A stretch of DNA of 28,117 nt from CAJBIL01 sp044359525 (GCA_044359525.1 JBIKLY010000046.1:1-28117), one strand, 5' to 3'. Shown: positions 1-9,745, numbered from the stretch's first letter. Numbers and translations: made by a program. The notes: generated from the letters alone by a model not told the origin.

Positions 1-1184
1 GCCTCCCAGGCCGCTTCATCGGGCCTGACCAGCGCATCGAAATCAGCCGGCGTTGCCGCCGCATCGTCGACCCACTCGCGCAGCAGCGGGCTGCCATTGA
101 TCAGGTCGATGGCCAGTCGCTCGTGCTCGTATTCGTAGCCGAAATCGCGCCAGATCGCGTAATCGGGCTGCAGGCGGCGCAGCGCCTTGAAGGCGAGCGT
201 TTGCAGGCGCCACGGGCGGAAGGCGCGATGCTCGTAGCTGCCGTCTTCAACGTGAATCTGTACGCCGTTGCACAGCTTGCCGGCGTGCTTGTGGAAGGTC
301 GGCTCGAACCAGCAGTCGCGCAACCGGCAGCCGATGAGCCATTCGGGCGCCAGTGCATACATTTCGGCGACCAGCGCGCGTGCGTTGATGTCCGGCGCGC
401 CGAACAGTTCTAGCGGGCGGGTCGTGCCTCTCCCCTCGGAGAGCGTCGTGCCTTCGAGCAGCACGGTGCCGGCGTAGCAACGTGCCATTGTCAGGTTGGG
501 CGCATTCGGGCTGGGGTTGATCCAGGTGCGCTCGCCAAGCGGCCAGCCGTAGCCGGGCGCGGCGTCGGGCTGCCAGCCGTGCATGGCGATCACTTCGCAG
601 TGCACATCGAGTTTGAGCGTGGCGATGAACCAGCGCGCCAGTTCGCCCATCGTCAGGCCGTGCCGCATCGGTAACGCGCCGGCGCCGACGAAGCTCTCCC
701 AGCCCGCACGCAGCAGCAGCCCTTCGACCGGTCGCCCGGCCGGGTTGGGTCGGTCGAGTATCCACACGCTTTTGCCATGTTCGGCTGCCGCTTCGAGTAA
801 ATAGCGCAGCGTCGTGATGAAGGTGTAGATACGGCAGCCGAGGTCCTGCAGGTCGATCAGCAGGACGTCGAAAGTGTCCATCATCGCGGCGGTCGGGCGG
901 CGCACTTCGCCGTACAGGCTGAACACCGGGATGCCGAGCAGCGGATCGAGGTAGTCGGGCGACTCGACCATGTTGTCCTGCTTGTCGCCGCGCAGGCCGT
1001 GCTGCGGGCCGAAGGCAGCGCTCAGCTTGAGGTCGGGTAGTTTGGCGAGCGCGTCGAGCGCGTGCGTCAGGTCGGCGGTGACCGACGCCGGGTGGGCGAG
1101 CAGGGCAATCCGTTTGCCGACCAGCGGGCGGCGTAGTACGGCATCGTTGATCAGGCGGTCGAGTCCAAACTGGATGGCGGGCAT
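1..1184 (-). CDS. DUF1343 / NamZ-family exo-beta-N-acetylmuramidase-like protein, 3' end cut by window edge
   Basis: About 394 codons are visible and no stop is reached, so the C-terminus lies outside the window; the family is usually about 390-420 aa, so little is missing. The order of motifs is that of DUF1343 proteins: FGPQHGLRGDKQDNM, VFSLYG, DLQDLGCRIYTFI, DRPNPAGR, MRHGLTMGELA, then LEGTTLSEGRGTTRP and LFGAP. Characterised members (NamZ) remove terminal MurNAc from peptidoglycan fragments, so a role in cell-wall recycling is plausible from family knowledge. No signal peptide is seen: the protein starts MPAIQFGLDRL, suggesting a cytoplasmic form. The start at 1184 is 22 bp after the stop of the DOMON-like gene upstream, so the two are probably cotranscribed. 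Confidence 0.88.
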   Translation of the reverse strand, partial: MPAIQFGLDRLINDAVLRRPLVGKRIALLAHPASVTADLTHALDALAKLPDLKLSAAFGPQHGLRGDKQDNMVESPDYLDPLLGIPVFSLYGEVRRPTAAMMDTFDVLLIDLQDLGCRIYTFITTLRYLLEAAAEHGKSVWILDRPNPAGRPVEGLLLRAGWESFVGAGALPMRHGLTMGELARWFIATLKLDVHCEVIAMHGWQPDAAPGYGWPLGERTWINPSPNAPNLTMARCYAGTVLLEGTTLSEGRGTTRPLELFGAPDINARALVAEMYALAPEWLIGCRLRDCWFEPTFHKHAGKLCNGVQIHVEDGSYEHRAFRPWRLQTLAFKALRRLQPDYAIWRDFGYEYEHERLAIDLINGSPLLREWVDDAAATPADFDALVRPDEAAWE

Positions 1185-1206
1185 TGGGATTTTTCTAAAA
1201 AACGTT

Positions 1207-1779
1207 TCAGGTGGCGTTGTGCGGGACGGATAGTTCAAGAGTGAAGGCGTCGCGCTGGTGAAAATCGGGGCGCTCGGCAAGGTGGTGCAGCGCCCAGTAA
1301 CTGTGGCTGCCGTCGACAATGCCTGTGGTTTCAACAACGGCTGAAAGAGCAATGTGCAGTGAGTGGCCGGCAGGCAGTGCGTCGGCCGGAATGGTCGCTT
1401 CGATCTCCAGCCGGCCGGCGAAGCGGTGCGTAATAATTTGCGGTGCGGTGACTGGCGTGGCGGATTGCTCAGGCTGCCGGTAACCGGAAAATGCGTAGGC
1501 CGCCCATTGCCCGGAAGGCGAGAAGTTGAACTCGCGATAGGCGGTGCTGCCGGCGACGCTGACGAAGGCTTCGAAGCAGGTGTGTTCCCACAGGCTGTCG
1601 GTGCGCTCCGGGGGCTGCGCTTCGGGGATGAGCAGGCGGGCGATGTCGCCCCACACGCGGTAGGCGAGCGTCAGGCTGCCGTCCGGCTGAATAGATGCAC
1701 GTGCCTCAATCGTGCGAACCACCGGGGCCGGTGTTGCGGGGTGGCAGAGCAGCGTCAGTGGGTAATCGTCGTGCTGCAT
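1207..1779 (-). CDS. DOMON-like domain protein
   Basis: A 190-aa protein with the features of the small DOMON-like family that often sits beside cell-wall sugar genes. A beta-rich start contains VWGDIARLLIP, followed by the conserved-looking stretch DSLWEHTCFEAFV near residues 61-73, YREFNFSPSGQWAAYAF near 81-97 and a C-terminal SYWALHHLAERPDFH. DOMON-type folds bind sugars or haem; which applies here cannot be read from the sequence. There is no signal peptide. It lies directly upstream of the NamZ-like gene (22-bp gap, same strand), which points to a shared role in handling cell-wall amino sugars; that link is inference. The intergenic region upstream carries phased T/A tracts. Confidence 0.75.
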   Translation of the reverse strand: MQHDDYPLTLLCHPATPAPVVRTIEARASIQPDGSLTLAYRVWGDIARLLIPEAQPPERTDSLWEHTCFEAFVSVAGSTAYREFNFSPSGQWAAYAFSGYRQPEQSATPVTAPQIITHRFAGRLEIEATIPADALPAGHSLHIALSAVVETTGIVDGSHSYWALHHLAERPDFHQRDAFTLELSVPHNAT

Positions 1780-1812
1780 GGCGGTGGCGGCGAGAGGGCT
1801 GATCGTCTGCGA

Positions 1813-1846
1813 ATTTTAGCTGTTTTTAGCTGTTTCCAGCTGTTTG
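1813..1846. repeat. Decameric tandem repeat with phased A/T tracts
   Basis: Three and a half copies of a 10-bp unit close to TGTTTTTAGC lie in the 112-bp gap upstream of the DOMON-like gene. The T-tracts begin at about 1814, 1823, 1833 and 1843, one helical turn apart, and each unit carries AGCTG. On the transcribed minus strand this reads as A-tracts alternating with CAGCT. Phased A-tracts of this kind are known to curve DNA; a promoter role here is inference. Confidence 0.55.
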
Positions 1847-1891
1847 GCACGGCGGGCGATGTGCCAAGTTGTCAAGGCTTGAAAGCCGCCT

Positions 1892-2731
1892 CTAATAGCG
1901 CCCGCCGCGGATGAAACGCGCCATGCCGGCGGCGACTTCAGCTTCCTGTCCAACGTAGCCGTGTGGTGCGCGTCCGGCGCAGGCGTCAATGCCTGGCAGG
2001 CCGGCGTGGCCGGGGCTGCCGCTGATGGTGACGACCTGTTGGCGCACGCTGCGGGTTCGCGTGGCGACAGCGTCCATCTGGTCTGGCGGTGAACGGATGC
2101 ACTTGTCGTCGACGTGACCGATGATCAGTGCCGGCATGCGGATCGAGTCGAGCGGCAGGTTGAAAACGGTTTGCGTCACCCATCCCTTTTTGCCGCCGGA
2201 CATCAATACCGAGGTGAGCACCAGACCCTCCGGCGCAGCGGGACCGCTCAGTCGTGCGGCTGCGTTTGCAGCAGAAATGCTGCCCCGGCTGGTGCCGGCA
2301 AGCCAGACCGATGCATTGGTCCGCTGGCGCACATCGGCGATGATCTTGCCGAGGTCGTCGGCGTGTTGCGCTTCGATGCGGAAGCCGGCCAGTCCATCTT
2401 CGCCGGGGTAATCAGATGGCGCATCGACCAATGCGGTGATAAATCCCGCAGCATGAAAATCGGGGAGCAGGCGAACCAGCGAGTTGCCTTTCAGCGCACG
2501 CGGGCAGCCCTTGTCGTCGAGATCAAGGTGACCGCCGCCGCCCGCCAGCAGTACCAGCGCGATGCGGCCTTCTGCTGCGGCAATGCCGGGCGGATGAGCG
2601 AGCGCATAGCGTGTTGTTGTGCGATCGTGCGTTTCAATCGTCACCAGTTCGCCGCAAGTGCTGTCTGCTTGTGCGTGGGATGCTGCTGACGCCGCAATCA
2701 GCAGCAGTGCCGCAAGTGTTGTTGCTCGCAT
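1892..2731 (-). CDS. Secreted alpha/beta-hydrolase-fold protein
   Basis: The ATG at 2731 is preferred over one 30 bp upstream because it has AGGA about 9 nt before it and opens directly with a signal peptide: MRA, a hydrophobic core LAALLLIAA, and a likely cleavage after AQA at residue 22. The 279-aa product has the hydrolase fold order: a glycine-rich LLAGGGGH loop near residues 61-68 (oxyanion region), the nucleophile elbow G-T-S148-R-G, a later Asp in the IIGHVDDK segment, and a candidate catalytic His in SPGHAG. Substrate is unknown; related periplasmic hydrolases are mostly esterases or dienelactone-hydrolase-like proteins. The gene stands alone between tpx and the DOMON-like gene, same strand as both. 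Confidence 0.75.
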   Translation of the reverse strand: MRATTLAALLLIAASAASHAQADSTCGELVTIETHDRTTTRYALAHPPGIAAAEGRIALVLLAGGGGHLDLDDKGCPRALKGNSLVRLLPDFHAAGFITALVDAPSDYPGEDGLAGFRIEAQHADDLGKIIADVRQRTNASVWLAGTSRGSISAANAAARLSGPAAPEGLVLTSVLMSGGKKGWVTQTVFNLPLDSIRMPALIIGHVDDKCIRSPPDQMDAVATRTRSVRQQVVTISGSPGHAGLPGIDACAGRAPHGYVGQEAEVAAGMARFIRGGRY

Positions 2732-2798
2732 CAAGGTGTTCCTGGACGGGGGCGGCCACATTTGTTCAGGCCTCCCCGTCAGCCAGCTATTCGATCTA

Positions 2799-3302
2799 TT
2801 ACGCCAGCGCTTTCAGTGCGGCATCGTAGTCTGGCTCGTTCTTGATCTCGCTGACCAACTCGCTGTGCAATACCTTGTCGTTTTCGTCGAGCACGACCAC
2901 CGCCCGTGCTGCAACGCCGGCCAGCGGCCCGTTAGCCAGGGCCACGCCGTAGGCATGGAGGAATTCGCTGCCGCGCATGGTCGATAGCGTGACGACGTTG
3001 GCCAAGCCTTCAGCGCCGCAAAAACGGCCCTGTGCGAACGGCAGATCGGCAGAAATGCAGAGTACGACGGTATTGGCCAGATCATTCGCCGTCTGGTTGA
3101 ACTTGCGTACCGACGTTGCGCAAGTCGGCGTGTCGATGCTCGGGAAAATGTTCAGGATTTTGCGCTGGCCGGCAAGGCTGGCCAGCGTGACGTCTGCCAG
3201 ATCCTTGCCGACCAGCGAGAAAGCTGCAGCCGTCTGCCCTTGTTGCGGGAAGTTGCCGCTGACCTGAAAGGGATTGCCGCCGAGTGTGACTGTGCTTGTC
3301 AT
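2799..3302 (-). CDS. tpx: Thiol peroxidase Tpx (atypical 2-Cys peroxiredoxin)
   Basis: The 167-aa length is that of Tpx. The peroxidatic cysteine C61 is in SIDTPTCATS with the conserved PxxxT/SxxC context, and the resolving cysteine C95 is in GRFCGAEG. These two are the defining pair of Tpx. The enzyme reduces alkyl hydroperoxides and H2O2 in the cytoplasm or periplasm using thioredoxin; no signal peptide is seen here, so cytoplasmic. The start at 3302 has AAGGAA about 6 nt upstream. It is divergent from the MFS gene and separated by 67 bp from the hydrolase gene downstream, so it is probably its own transcription unit. Confidence 0.97.
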   Translation of the reverse strand: MTSTVTLGGNPFQVSGNFPQQGQTAAAFSLVGKDLADVTLASLAGQRKILNIFPSIDTPTCATSVRKFNQTANDLANTVVLCISADLPFAQGRFCGAEGLANVVTLSTMRGSEFLHAYGVALANGPLAGVAARAVVVLDENDKVLHSELVSEIKNEPDYDAALKALA

Positions 3303-3481
3303 GTTGATTCCTTGTGGGTTTGGCCGGAGTGTAAATTTATGTGAAGGAGCATTGTGCGATGAGTTGCTGTGCTTTGGTCATTTTTTGCGGCGAAAGTTCT
3401 GTGCATGGCATGGTTTGCTGGCGTGCAGATCAAGAGGCTGGATTATTATGCGTCAACGAATACTCTGGAGTAGCAGACGCC

Positions 3482-4678
3482 ATGGCTGATGCAGCAAACG
3501 AACCGGAATCTGCCGCCGGGCTGGCGCTGGGCAGCGTGCAGTTCTTCTTTACGCTGGGCTGGACGGTGTATGTGATCTATCTGCCCGAGTTGCTCAAAGG
3601 GGCAGGTCTGGCCGCGACGTGGCTGCCTGTTTTGCTGATGGTCGATCAGCTGATTTTTGCCGTGATGGATATTGCTTTCGGTGTTGTCGCCGATCGCCTG
3701 GCCGAGGGCTATCGCAAACTGGCGCGCTTGCTGCTGGTGCTGACGACAGTTTCCGCCATTGCCTTTTTGTTGCTGCCGATATCGGGAGGCATCTCGCCCG
3801 CCATGCTCATCGGTGTTCTTGCCGTCTGGGTGGTGAGTGCTTCGGTCGTGCGCGCGCCGACCCTGGTGCTGCTCGCCAAGCGGGCCAACGCTGCGCAGCA
3901 AGGGCGTCTGGTGATCTGGTATGCGGCGGGGATGGCGCTTGCTTCGGCACTGTCGCCGTTTGCCGGCATGCTATTGAAAGGTACTGACCCGCGCCTGCCG
4001 TTTGCGGTTTCGGCATTGACCCTGCTACTTGCGGTTATCGTGTTGCTTCGTTTTTCCGGCAACGTCGCTCCGAAGGCCAGTGCGGCTGAGCCGCAACCGA
4101 TTGCGTTTCAGGCTTATGTACCCCTGCTGCTCGTGCTTGCGCTGGCTTCGAGCGGGTTTCAGTTGCACGCGTTTGCCAATGCGGCACCACAGTATCTGGC
4201 GTACACGGCCAAGGAGAATTTACCCTGGCTGATGCCCTTGCTGTGGGTTGGCTTTTTTCTGGTGCTGCCGGGTGCGGAAACTGTCATCAAGCGCTTTGGT
4301 GCGCTGGCGGTGGCGGCCGGCGGCATGCTGCTGACTGCGCTGAGCAGTTACTTAGCCGCCAGGGCGGGCAGCCTGGAAATGCTTGTTTTAATGCAATTGC
4401 TGGCCGGGGTCGGCTGGGCGGCGGCTTTTGCCGGGCTGATGGCGCAGGCCTCGGCATTCGGTACGCGCGGGGCAGAGGGCCTGTTCATGGGCAGCTTTTT
4501 TTCCGTGCTGGCGGTGAGCAGTTTTGCCCGGATCGGTTTCGTCAGCCAGTTGTTGCCGCAGCATCCCGCCTTGAAAGAAATGCAGTTTATTTTGCCGGCG
4601 GCTTTGCTGCTGCTGGCCGGCGTGCTTGCCGTCGCTTATGCGCTGAAAAAACCGCAAGTGCCTGCTACGCTCGTTTGA
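3482..4678 (+). CDS. MFS transporter, about 12 membrane segments
   Basis: The frame is open from 3341 (GTG), but the ATG at 3482 is preferred: GGAG lies 11 nt upstream and the residues before it are not membrane-like. The 398-aa product is almost wholly hydrophobic with about twelve spans, for example FFFTLGWTVYVIYLPELL near the start, LLLVLTTVSAIAFLLLPI, LLLVLALASSGFQLHAF and LLLLAGVLAVAYAL at the end. After the second span it has the MFS loop signature as FGVVADRLAEGYRKLARLLL, that is D-R-x5-R-K. The N-terminal tail is short and acidic. Substrate cannot be inferred. It is transcribed divergently from tpx and convergently with the 418-aa gene, 23 bp apart, with no clear terminator between. 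Confidence 0.82.
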   Translation: MADAANEPESAAGLALGSVQFFFTLGWTVYVIYLPELLKGAGLAATWLPVLLMVDQLIFAVMDIAFGVVADRLAEGYRKLARLLLVLTTVSAIAFLLLPISGGISPAMLIGVLAVWVVSASVVRAPTLVLLAKRANAAQQGRLVIWYAAGMALASALSPFAGMLLKGTDPRLPFAVSALTLLLAVIVLLRFSGNVAPKASAAEPQPIAFQAYVPLLLVLALASSGFQLHAFANAAPQYLAYTAKENLPWLMPLLWVGFFLVLPGAETVIKRFGALAVAAGGMLLTALSSYLAARAGSLEMLVLMQLLAGVGWAAAFAGLMAQASAFGTRGAEGLFMGSFFSVLAVSSFARIGFVSQLLPQHPALKEMQFILPAALLLLAGVLAVAYALKKPQVPATLV

Positions 4679-4701
4679 GGATGGCCGGCGTTTGAATACG
4701 C

Positions 4702-5958
4702 TTACCGCCTGTTGCCTTTCCATGCCGCACAGCACGTCTTTCGCAGGTATTCGAGGGAGCGCTCCATGTAGGCATCTGGCCAGTTGGGGTCGCGATCGGC
4801 GAGCTGTTCTTCGGCTTCGTTTCTCAGGTCGTCTTCCCAGGTTTTTTGCAGATCCTCGCGCGTGGCTTCGGGTGCGTGCGCTTCGATAAAATTGATGACG
4901 GCCGACGAATCGAAACCGGCCGTGCGGAAAATGCGGATCACCTCTTTGGCTTCCTTCAGGAGCATCGAGGCTTTGGGCGGCAGACCGGTGGCAATGAACA
5001 GGAACACCGTGGCCAGCACCGCCGGGTCGTCCGCTTCGCCGCGCGTCACACGATCCCATTCCTTGGCGACCAGACGGTCGTATTCGCGCACGTCTTCGTC
5101 GAGACTTTCGCTGACGAAAAAGACCTGTGCGCCATCGCCGTACAGCAGCTTGTCGGCCGTGCGGCCGGGCTGGCGGATCTGCGGCAGGTCGCTGGCGAGG
5201 AAGCGATCCATGGCGCGCCGCGTCAGCGTCTGGAAGTCGCCCGGCGCATCCTTGAGGAAGCCCTGCAGGCGGTCTTCGTTGAGCTTTGCCTTGGCACTTT
5301 TCGCCGCCTTGATCAGCTGGACGAATCCGGTGCGCGTCGGCAGCTGCAGCGCCGCCTTGTCGACGAAAATGACCAGCATGGCGCTGCGAATCAGCGAATC
5401 GGCATCGTCGAGATCGGCACGCGCAACGCCCATTTTTTTCGCCAGCCAGAAGGCGTAGTCGATCGCATTGCGGTTTTCCTGGCGAACGGCGAACTCGGCC
5501 CGGTATTCGGCGAGCGAAATGCGATTTGCCGCGGTCATCTCGTCGAGATAGGCGCGCTGGCTCTCCGGCGAAACGGCGCCGCCGTCGAGCACTGTGCTGT
5601 CGGGCAGCGCATGCAGGCGCTTGAGCATCTCCGAGCCGCCTTTGGAGTGCGACAGGAAGGTCTTGTCGCGCAGCGACGTGGCGGCGATCTGCAGGTCGCC
5701 GCCGGTGATGTCTTCGAGGTAGAGGCTGAGCAGATTGACCATGCGCTGCAGCGCCAGCTCAAGCTCCGGGCGCAGGTGCGCCGTGCTGAAAAAGTTGGCG
5801 ATCTGCACGATGCCTTTGGCAAAATCCTCCTGGATGCTCTGCAGCCGCTCCGGCGTGATGATTCCTTGCGCGACGCCGTAATGCAGCGCCTTGTCGAAGA
5901 AGCGCCGGCTGTCGAAAGCTGACAGTGCGGTGGAGGTTGATGCGATTCGTGTTGCCAT
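4702..5958 (-). CDS. Conserved-looking protein of unknown function, 418 aa, last gene of the dbpA run
   Basis: I do not recognise a family. The protein is soluble, mostly helical and charged, with no signal peptide. Visible blocks are LRPELELALQRMVNLLSLYLED (residues about 63-84), FLSHSKGGSEMLKRLH, a central lysine-rich IKAAKSAKAKLNEDRL, a hydrophobic ATVFLFIATGLPPKASMLL, and a C-terminal acidic helical region ending in KTCCAAWKGNRR. Codon use matches the neighbours. The gene starts 12 bp after the stop of the 249-aa gene, so the two are almost certainly cotranscribed. Size and the clean GC3 bias support a real gene. A structural or scaffold role with the J-domain protein of the same run is only a guess from context. 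Confidence 0.8.
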   Translation of the reverse strand: MATRIASTSTALSAFDSRRFFDKALHYGVAQGIITPERLQSIQEDFAKGIVQIANFFSTAHLRPELELALQRMVNLLSLYLEDITGGDLQIAATSLRDKTFLSHSKGGSEMLKRLHALPDSTVLDGGAVSPESQRAYLDEMTAANRISLAEYRAEFAVRQENRNAIDYAFWLAKKMGVARADLDDADSLIRSAMLVIFVDKAALQLPTRTGFVQLIKAAKSAKAKLNEDRLQGFLKDAPGDFQTLTRRAMDRFLASDLPQIRQPGRTADKLLYGDGAQVFFVSESLDEDVREYDRLVAKEWDRVTRGEADDPAVLATVFLFIATGLPPKASMLLKEAKEVIRIFRTAGFDSSAVINFIEAHAPEATREDLQKTWEDDLRNEAEEQLADRDPNWPDAYMERSLEYLRKTCCAAWKGNRR

Positions 5959-5970
5959 GCGTCTGGACCC

Positions 5971-6720
5971 TTAAATCGCGGATTCTTCTTCGTCGCCCGA
6001 GGTATCGGTCGAGCTTGAGTTTGCTGAGGCCGGCGCCGCATTCGATTCTTCTAGGTGTTTTTGCACGCGGTCGCGTAGCGTGATCATCATTTCCTCGAAC
6101 GCATCGGGCAGTTCGTAACGCAGAATCCACGCGGTTTCCATCCAGTCGCCGTCGGCAATTTCAGAACGCGAAAGCAGCGGCCGCGAATTTTCGATCGAGT
6201 TGCCCAAGCCCAGGCCATGGTCGAGCTCCTCGATTTTTTCCATCAGCCAGGTGTTGTGCGTTTTGGCGCCGGAATCCGGGTCGAATTGCGGTGCAAAACT
6301 GCCGGTCGTGGCGAAACTGAAGATCTCGTCGTAACGGTCTTCGAAGTAGTCGGCCAGCGTGCCGCTGCCGCCGTCGGTTTCGGCAATCGTTTCGAGATAT
6401 TCGACGGCGCTCGTCAGGTCGCGATGGATCACCGCATTCATCATGGCGCGCAGCCGCTCGCCGGTGCGATCGCCGTACTTGCGCTCGAAGACGATGGCGC
6501 GCGCGAACTGCTCGGGCGTGACCAGCATGTTCACCACCGACTCCCGCGAGGAATCGAACTCGCGCATGACCGCGAGCAGATCGGTTGGCTGCATTTCGTC
6601 AAGAATGCTCACCAGCGCGTGGTCGCCATGCTCGTCGGCAATGGCCACCAGCGCCTGCTCGGCGCCGGCGATGTCGCCGGCAAGAATCAACTGCGAAGAT
6701 TTCAAAACAACCGGATGCAT
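5971..6720 (-). CDS. Protein of unknown function, 249 aa, acidic C-terminus
   Basis: No family recognised. Residues 1-60 are helical and opened by MHPVVLKSSQLILAGDIAGAEQALVAIADEHG, a pattern reminiscent of a helical-hairpin (TPR-like) repeat, though one repeat is too little to call. The middle has the charged stretch GDRTGERLRAMMNAVIHRD and DYFEDRYDEIFSF; the last 25 residues are Ser/Asp/Glu-rich low complexity (SSSTDTSGDEEESAI), as expected of a flexible acidic tail. It begins a two-gene block with the 418-aa gene (12-bp gap) and lies 190 bp downstream of the 182-aa gene, from which it is separated by a long palindromic element. That element could uncouple its expression from the upstream dbpA part of the run. 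Confidence 0.8.
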   Translation of the reverse strand: MHPVVLKSSQLILAGDIAGAEQALVAIADEHGDHALVSILDEMQPTDLLAVMREFDSSRESVVNMLVTPEQFARAIVFERKYGDRTGERLRAMMNAVIHRDLTSAVEYLETIAETDGGSGTLADYFEDRYDEIFSFATTGSFAPQFDPDSGAKTHNTWLMEKIEELDHGLGLGNSIENSRPLLSRSEIADGDWMETAWILRYELPDAFEEMMITLRDRVQKHLEESNAAPASANSSSTDTSGDEEESAI

Positions 6721-6778
6721 GCAATGTCCTTCTTTCGATTGATTATATTTGGCCTGGGGGGGCGCCGTCAGTCAATGA

Positions 6779-6886
6779 GAAAGAGCGAACCACCAAGACA
6801 CAAAGAACACAAAGTTTCACCAAGAAAATCATCTTTTTAACTTGGTGCCTCTTGGTGAACTTGGTGCCTTGGTGGTTCGCTTTTTC
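6779..6886. repeat. Long imperfect palindrome, CACCAAG/CACAAAG variant (element 1 of 3)
   Basis: The left arm starts GAAAGAGCGAACCACCAAG and continues with CACAAAG words every 8-11 nt; the right arm read on the other strand starts GGAAAAAGCGAACCACCAAG and continues with CACCAAG words. The outer 15-20 bp pair almost perfectly and the inner part pairs imperfectly around an AT-rich loop near 6827-6838. The edge lies 24 bp after the stop of the 182-aa gene. Related elements occur at 17278-17424 and 23507-23608. No gene was found in it. Confidence 0.85.
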
Positions 6887-6910
6887 CTGATTTTTCATCA
6901 CAGTAAAGCG

Positions 6911-7459
6911 TCAACGCTCCAGCGGCTCGAAACCCTGCTCGGAGAGCCAGTCGGCGCCGGCTTCGCTGAGGTCCTGTTCGCCATCGTCGTCGCCTTCTTC
7001 GCCGCGATCATTTTCGTCGCCGAGCTCTTTCTCCGTATCCGCTTCGGGCACCGGTGCGGCATAGCTATCCTTGTTGCGCAGAAATTCGAGCGCCGCAGTG
7101 GCGACGAGGAAGGCGTCACCACCTTGAACTTTCAGCGCTGCGGCGATCAGCGGCTCGGCCCAGTCGGCGACCGCCAGCTCCTTCTCGAGCTTGGCCCAAC
7201 TCAGGAAGCCGGAACGTCCGGGTTCGCTGAGCACGATCTGCTGCATGGTTTCAGCCGAGCGGAAGCCGAAGGCGCCGTAAAAAACGACGGCGACCATTTC
7301 CGGGCTGAACTCGATCATCGGCAGGATGGCGTCAATCTCGCGGCGCTTGTCGTTCAGGCGCTTCTGCAGCACCGACTTGCCTTCGGAGTCGGTCACCAGG
7401 TCGTCGACCTCGTCGTTGTAGCTTTTGATGAGGTCGGAAAAATAACGCGATTTTTTCAA
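6911..7459 (-). CDS. Protein of unknown function, 182 aa, translationally coupled to the J-domain gene
   Basis: No family recognised. Residues 1-50 are charged and helical (KKSRYFSDLIKSYNDEVDDL, then KSVLQKRLNDKRREIDAILP), a good candidate for a short coiled coil. A more hydrophobic block follows (MVAVVFYGAFGFRSAETMQQIVL, near residues 55-77), then LSWAKLEKELAVADWAEPLIAAALKVQGGDAFLVATAALEFL split by polar turns. Residues about 135-165 are strongly acidic and low complexity (ENDRGEEGDDDGEQD). The ATG overlaps the stop of the J-domain gene as ATGA, so the two products are probably made in fixed ratio. A physical partnership with the J-domain protein is the most economical inference, but nothing in the sequence proves it. 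Confidence 0.8.
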   Translation of the reverse strand: MKKSRYFSDLIKSYNDEVDDLVTDSEGKSVLQKRLNDKRREIDAILPMIEFSPEMVAVVFYGAFGFRSAETMQQIVLSEPGRSGFLSWAKLEKELAVADWAEPLIAAALKVQGGDAFLVATAALEFLRNKDSYAAPVPEADTEKELGDENDRGEEGDDDGEQDLSEAGADWLSEQGFEPLER

Positions 7460-7743
7460 TGGATGATTTCCTGAATGTATTTCCCCGCAATGTCCCGCGC
7501 GACGGGTAAGGGGTCTTCGATGAGGCTGCGTTGCCGGTATTCGTCGTAAGCCTTCCGCCGTGCTGCGTCGGACAAGACTTCATACGCTTCCTGAACTTCC
7601 CGGAAGCGCGCCGCGGCGTCCGCCGAAGGATTCTTGTCCGGGTGGTACTGGGCCGCCTTCTTGCGGTAGGCGGCCTTGATCAGATCGGCTGTTTCATTGG
7701 GCGCGACGCCCAATGTCGCGTAGTGGTCCCGCGTTGAAGTCAT
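7456..7743 (-). CDS. Stand-alone J-domain protein (class C DnaJ-like), 95 aa
   Basis: Residues 6-70 form a complete J-domain: HYATLGVAPNETADLIKAAYR (helices I-II), the Hsp70-stimulating HPD tripeptide at residues 34-36 within YHPDKNP, and helices III-IV in ARFREVQEAYEVLSDAARRKAYDEYR. There is no G/F linker, zinc finger or substrate-binding domain, only a 25-residue tail, so it is a class C (type III) J-protein that would recruit DnaK to a specific client. The longer frame running upstream through the neighbouring gene is rejected: the ATG at 7743 opens at the domain. It lies 56 bp after the 164-aa gene and overlaps the 182-aa gene by 4 bp. Confidence 0.92.
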   Translation of the reverse strand: MTSTRDHYATLGVAPNETADLIKAAYRKKAAQYHPDKNPSADAAARFREVQEAYEVLSDAARRKAYDEYRQRSLIEDPLPVARDIAGKYIQEIIH

Positions 7744-7799
7744 TTCATTTTCCTTGTTGCTGCGTTCTGCGTGGCTATCACGTGTCGATCGCGTGGCGA

Positions 7800-8294
7800 T
7801 CAGCCGGGCCGGCGGAAGTCGTCGGCCAGCCAGGCATGGGCGCTCGCTGCGCTGAGCTTGAAGCCGGGCGCCACGCGCACCTGCGCGAGCTGTTCGCCGA
7901 GCGCGTCGCAGGCGGCGAGTAGGGCGTGCGGATCGTCCTCGTCGGGAACGATGTCGAGCGTCACCTTGACCGGCCCGGACGGCGTGCTCAGCGTGAGGTT
8001 CCTGTGCAGCGTCGCGTGCAGTTGCTGTTCGTGGCGGCGCAGGACTTCCGCGGCGGTCTTGACCAGCGTGTTGAACGCCGAGGTGTCGAGCGGCTTCGGG
8101 TTCTTCTTGTCGCGCCCCATCGTCCACGGGCCGACCAGCGCGGGTTCGCGTTCGCCGTCCTTGACCATCTCGACGGCCCAGCCGTCGTCGTCTTCGTTCT
8201 TGATGACGCGGGCGGTCCAGCCGTTGCCGGTCCACAGTCGCGGCTCGTTCACTACGCTCTGGCTGTCATCCTCTTGTGTGTCGTTTTTCGGCAT
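7800..8294 (-). CDS. Protein of unknown function, 164 aa, between dbpA and the J-domain gene
   Basis: The ATG at 8294 lies 5 bp after the dbpA stop, and the frame has normal GC3 coding bias, whereas the longer open frame through dbpA is a shadow. The N-terminal 17 residues are polar and acidic. Then comes a compact, tryptophan-containing beta-like block (RLWTGNGWTARVIKNEDDDGWAVEM split around residue 30, and ALVGPWTMGRDKKNPKPL), followed by a helical part (FNTLVKTAAEVLRRHEQQLH) and a C-terminal HAWLADDFRRPG. No family recognised and no catalytic motif seen. Tight spacing to dbpA suggests coexpression with the helicase; function unknown. Confidence 0.8.
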   Translation of the reverse strand: MPKNDTQEDDSQSVVNEPRLWTGNGWTARVIKNEDDDGWAVEMVKDGEREPALVGPWTMGRDKKNPKPLDTSAFNTLVKTAAEVLRRHEQQLHATLHRNLTLSTPSGPVKVTLDIVPDEDDPHALLAACDALGEQLAQVRVAPGFKLSAASAHAWLADDFRRPG

Positions 8295-8299
8295 GGCGG

Positions 8300-9745
<1,446 letters not shown>

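Noticed and set aside
6779..6886. Small protein genes within the palindromic elements
   Set aside because: Short frames there encode repetitive PLRPLRL-type peptides produced by the repeat words; no ribosome-binding sites.
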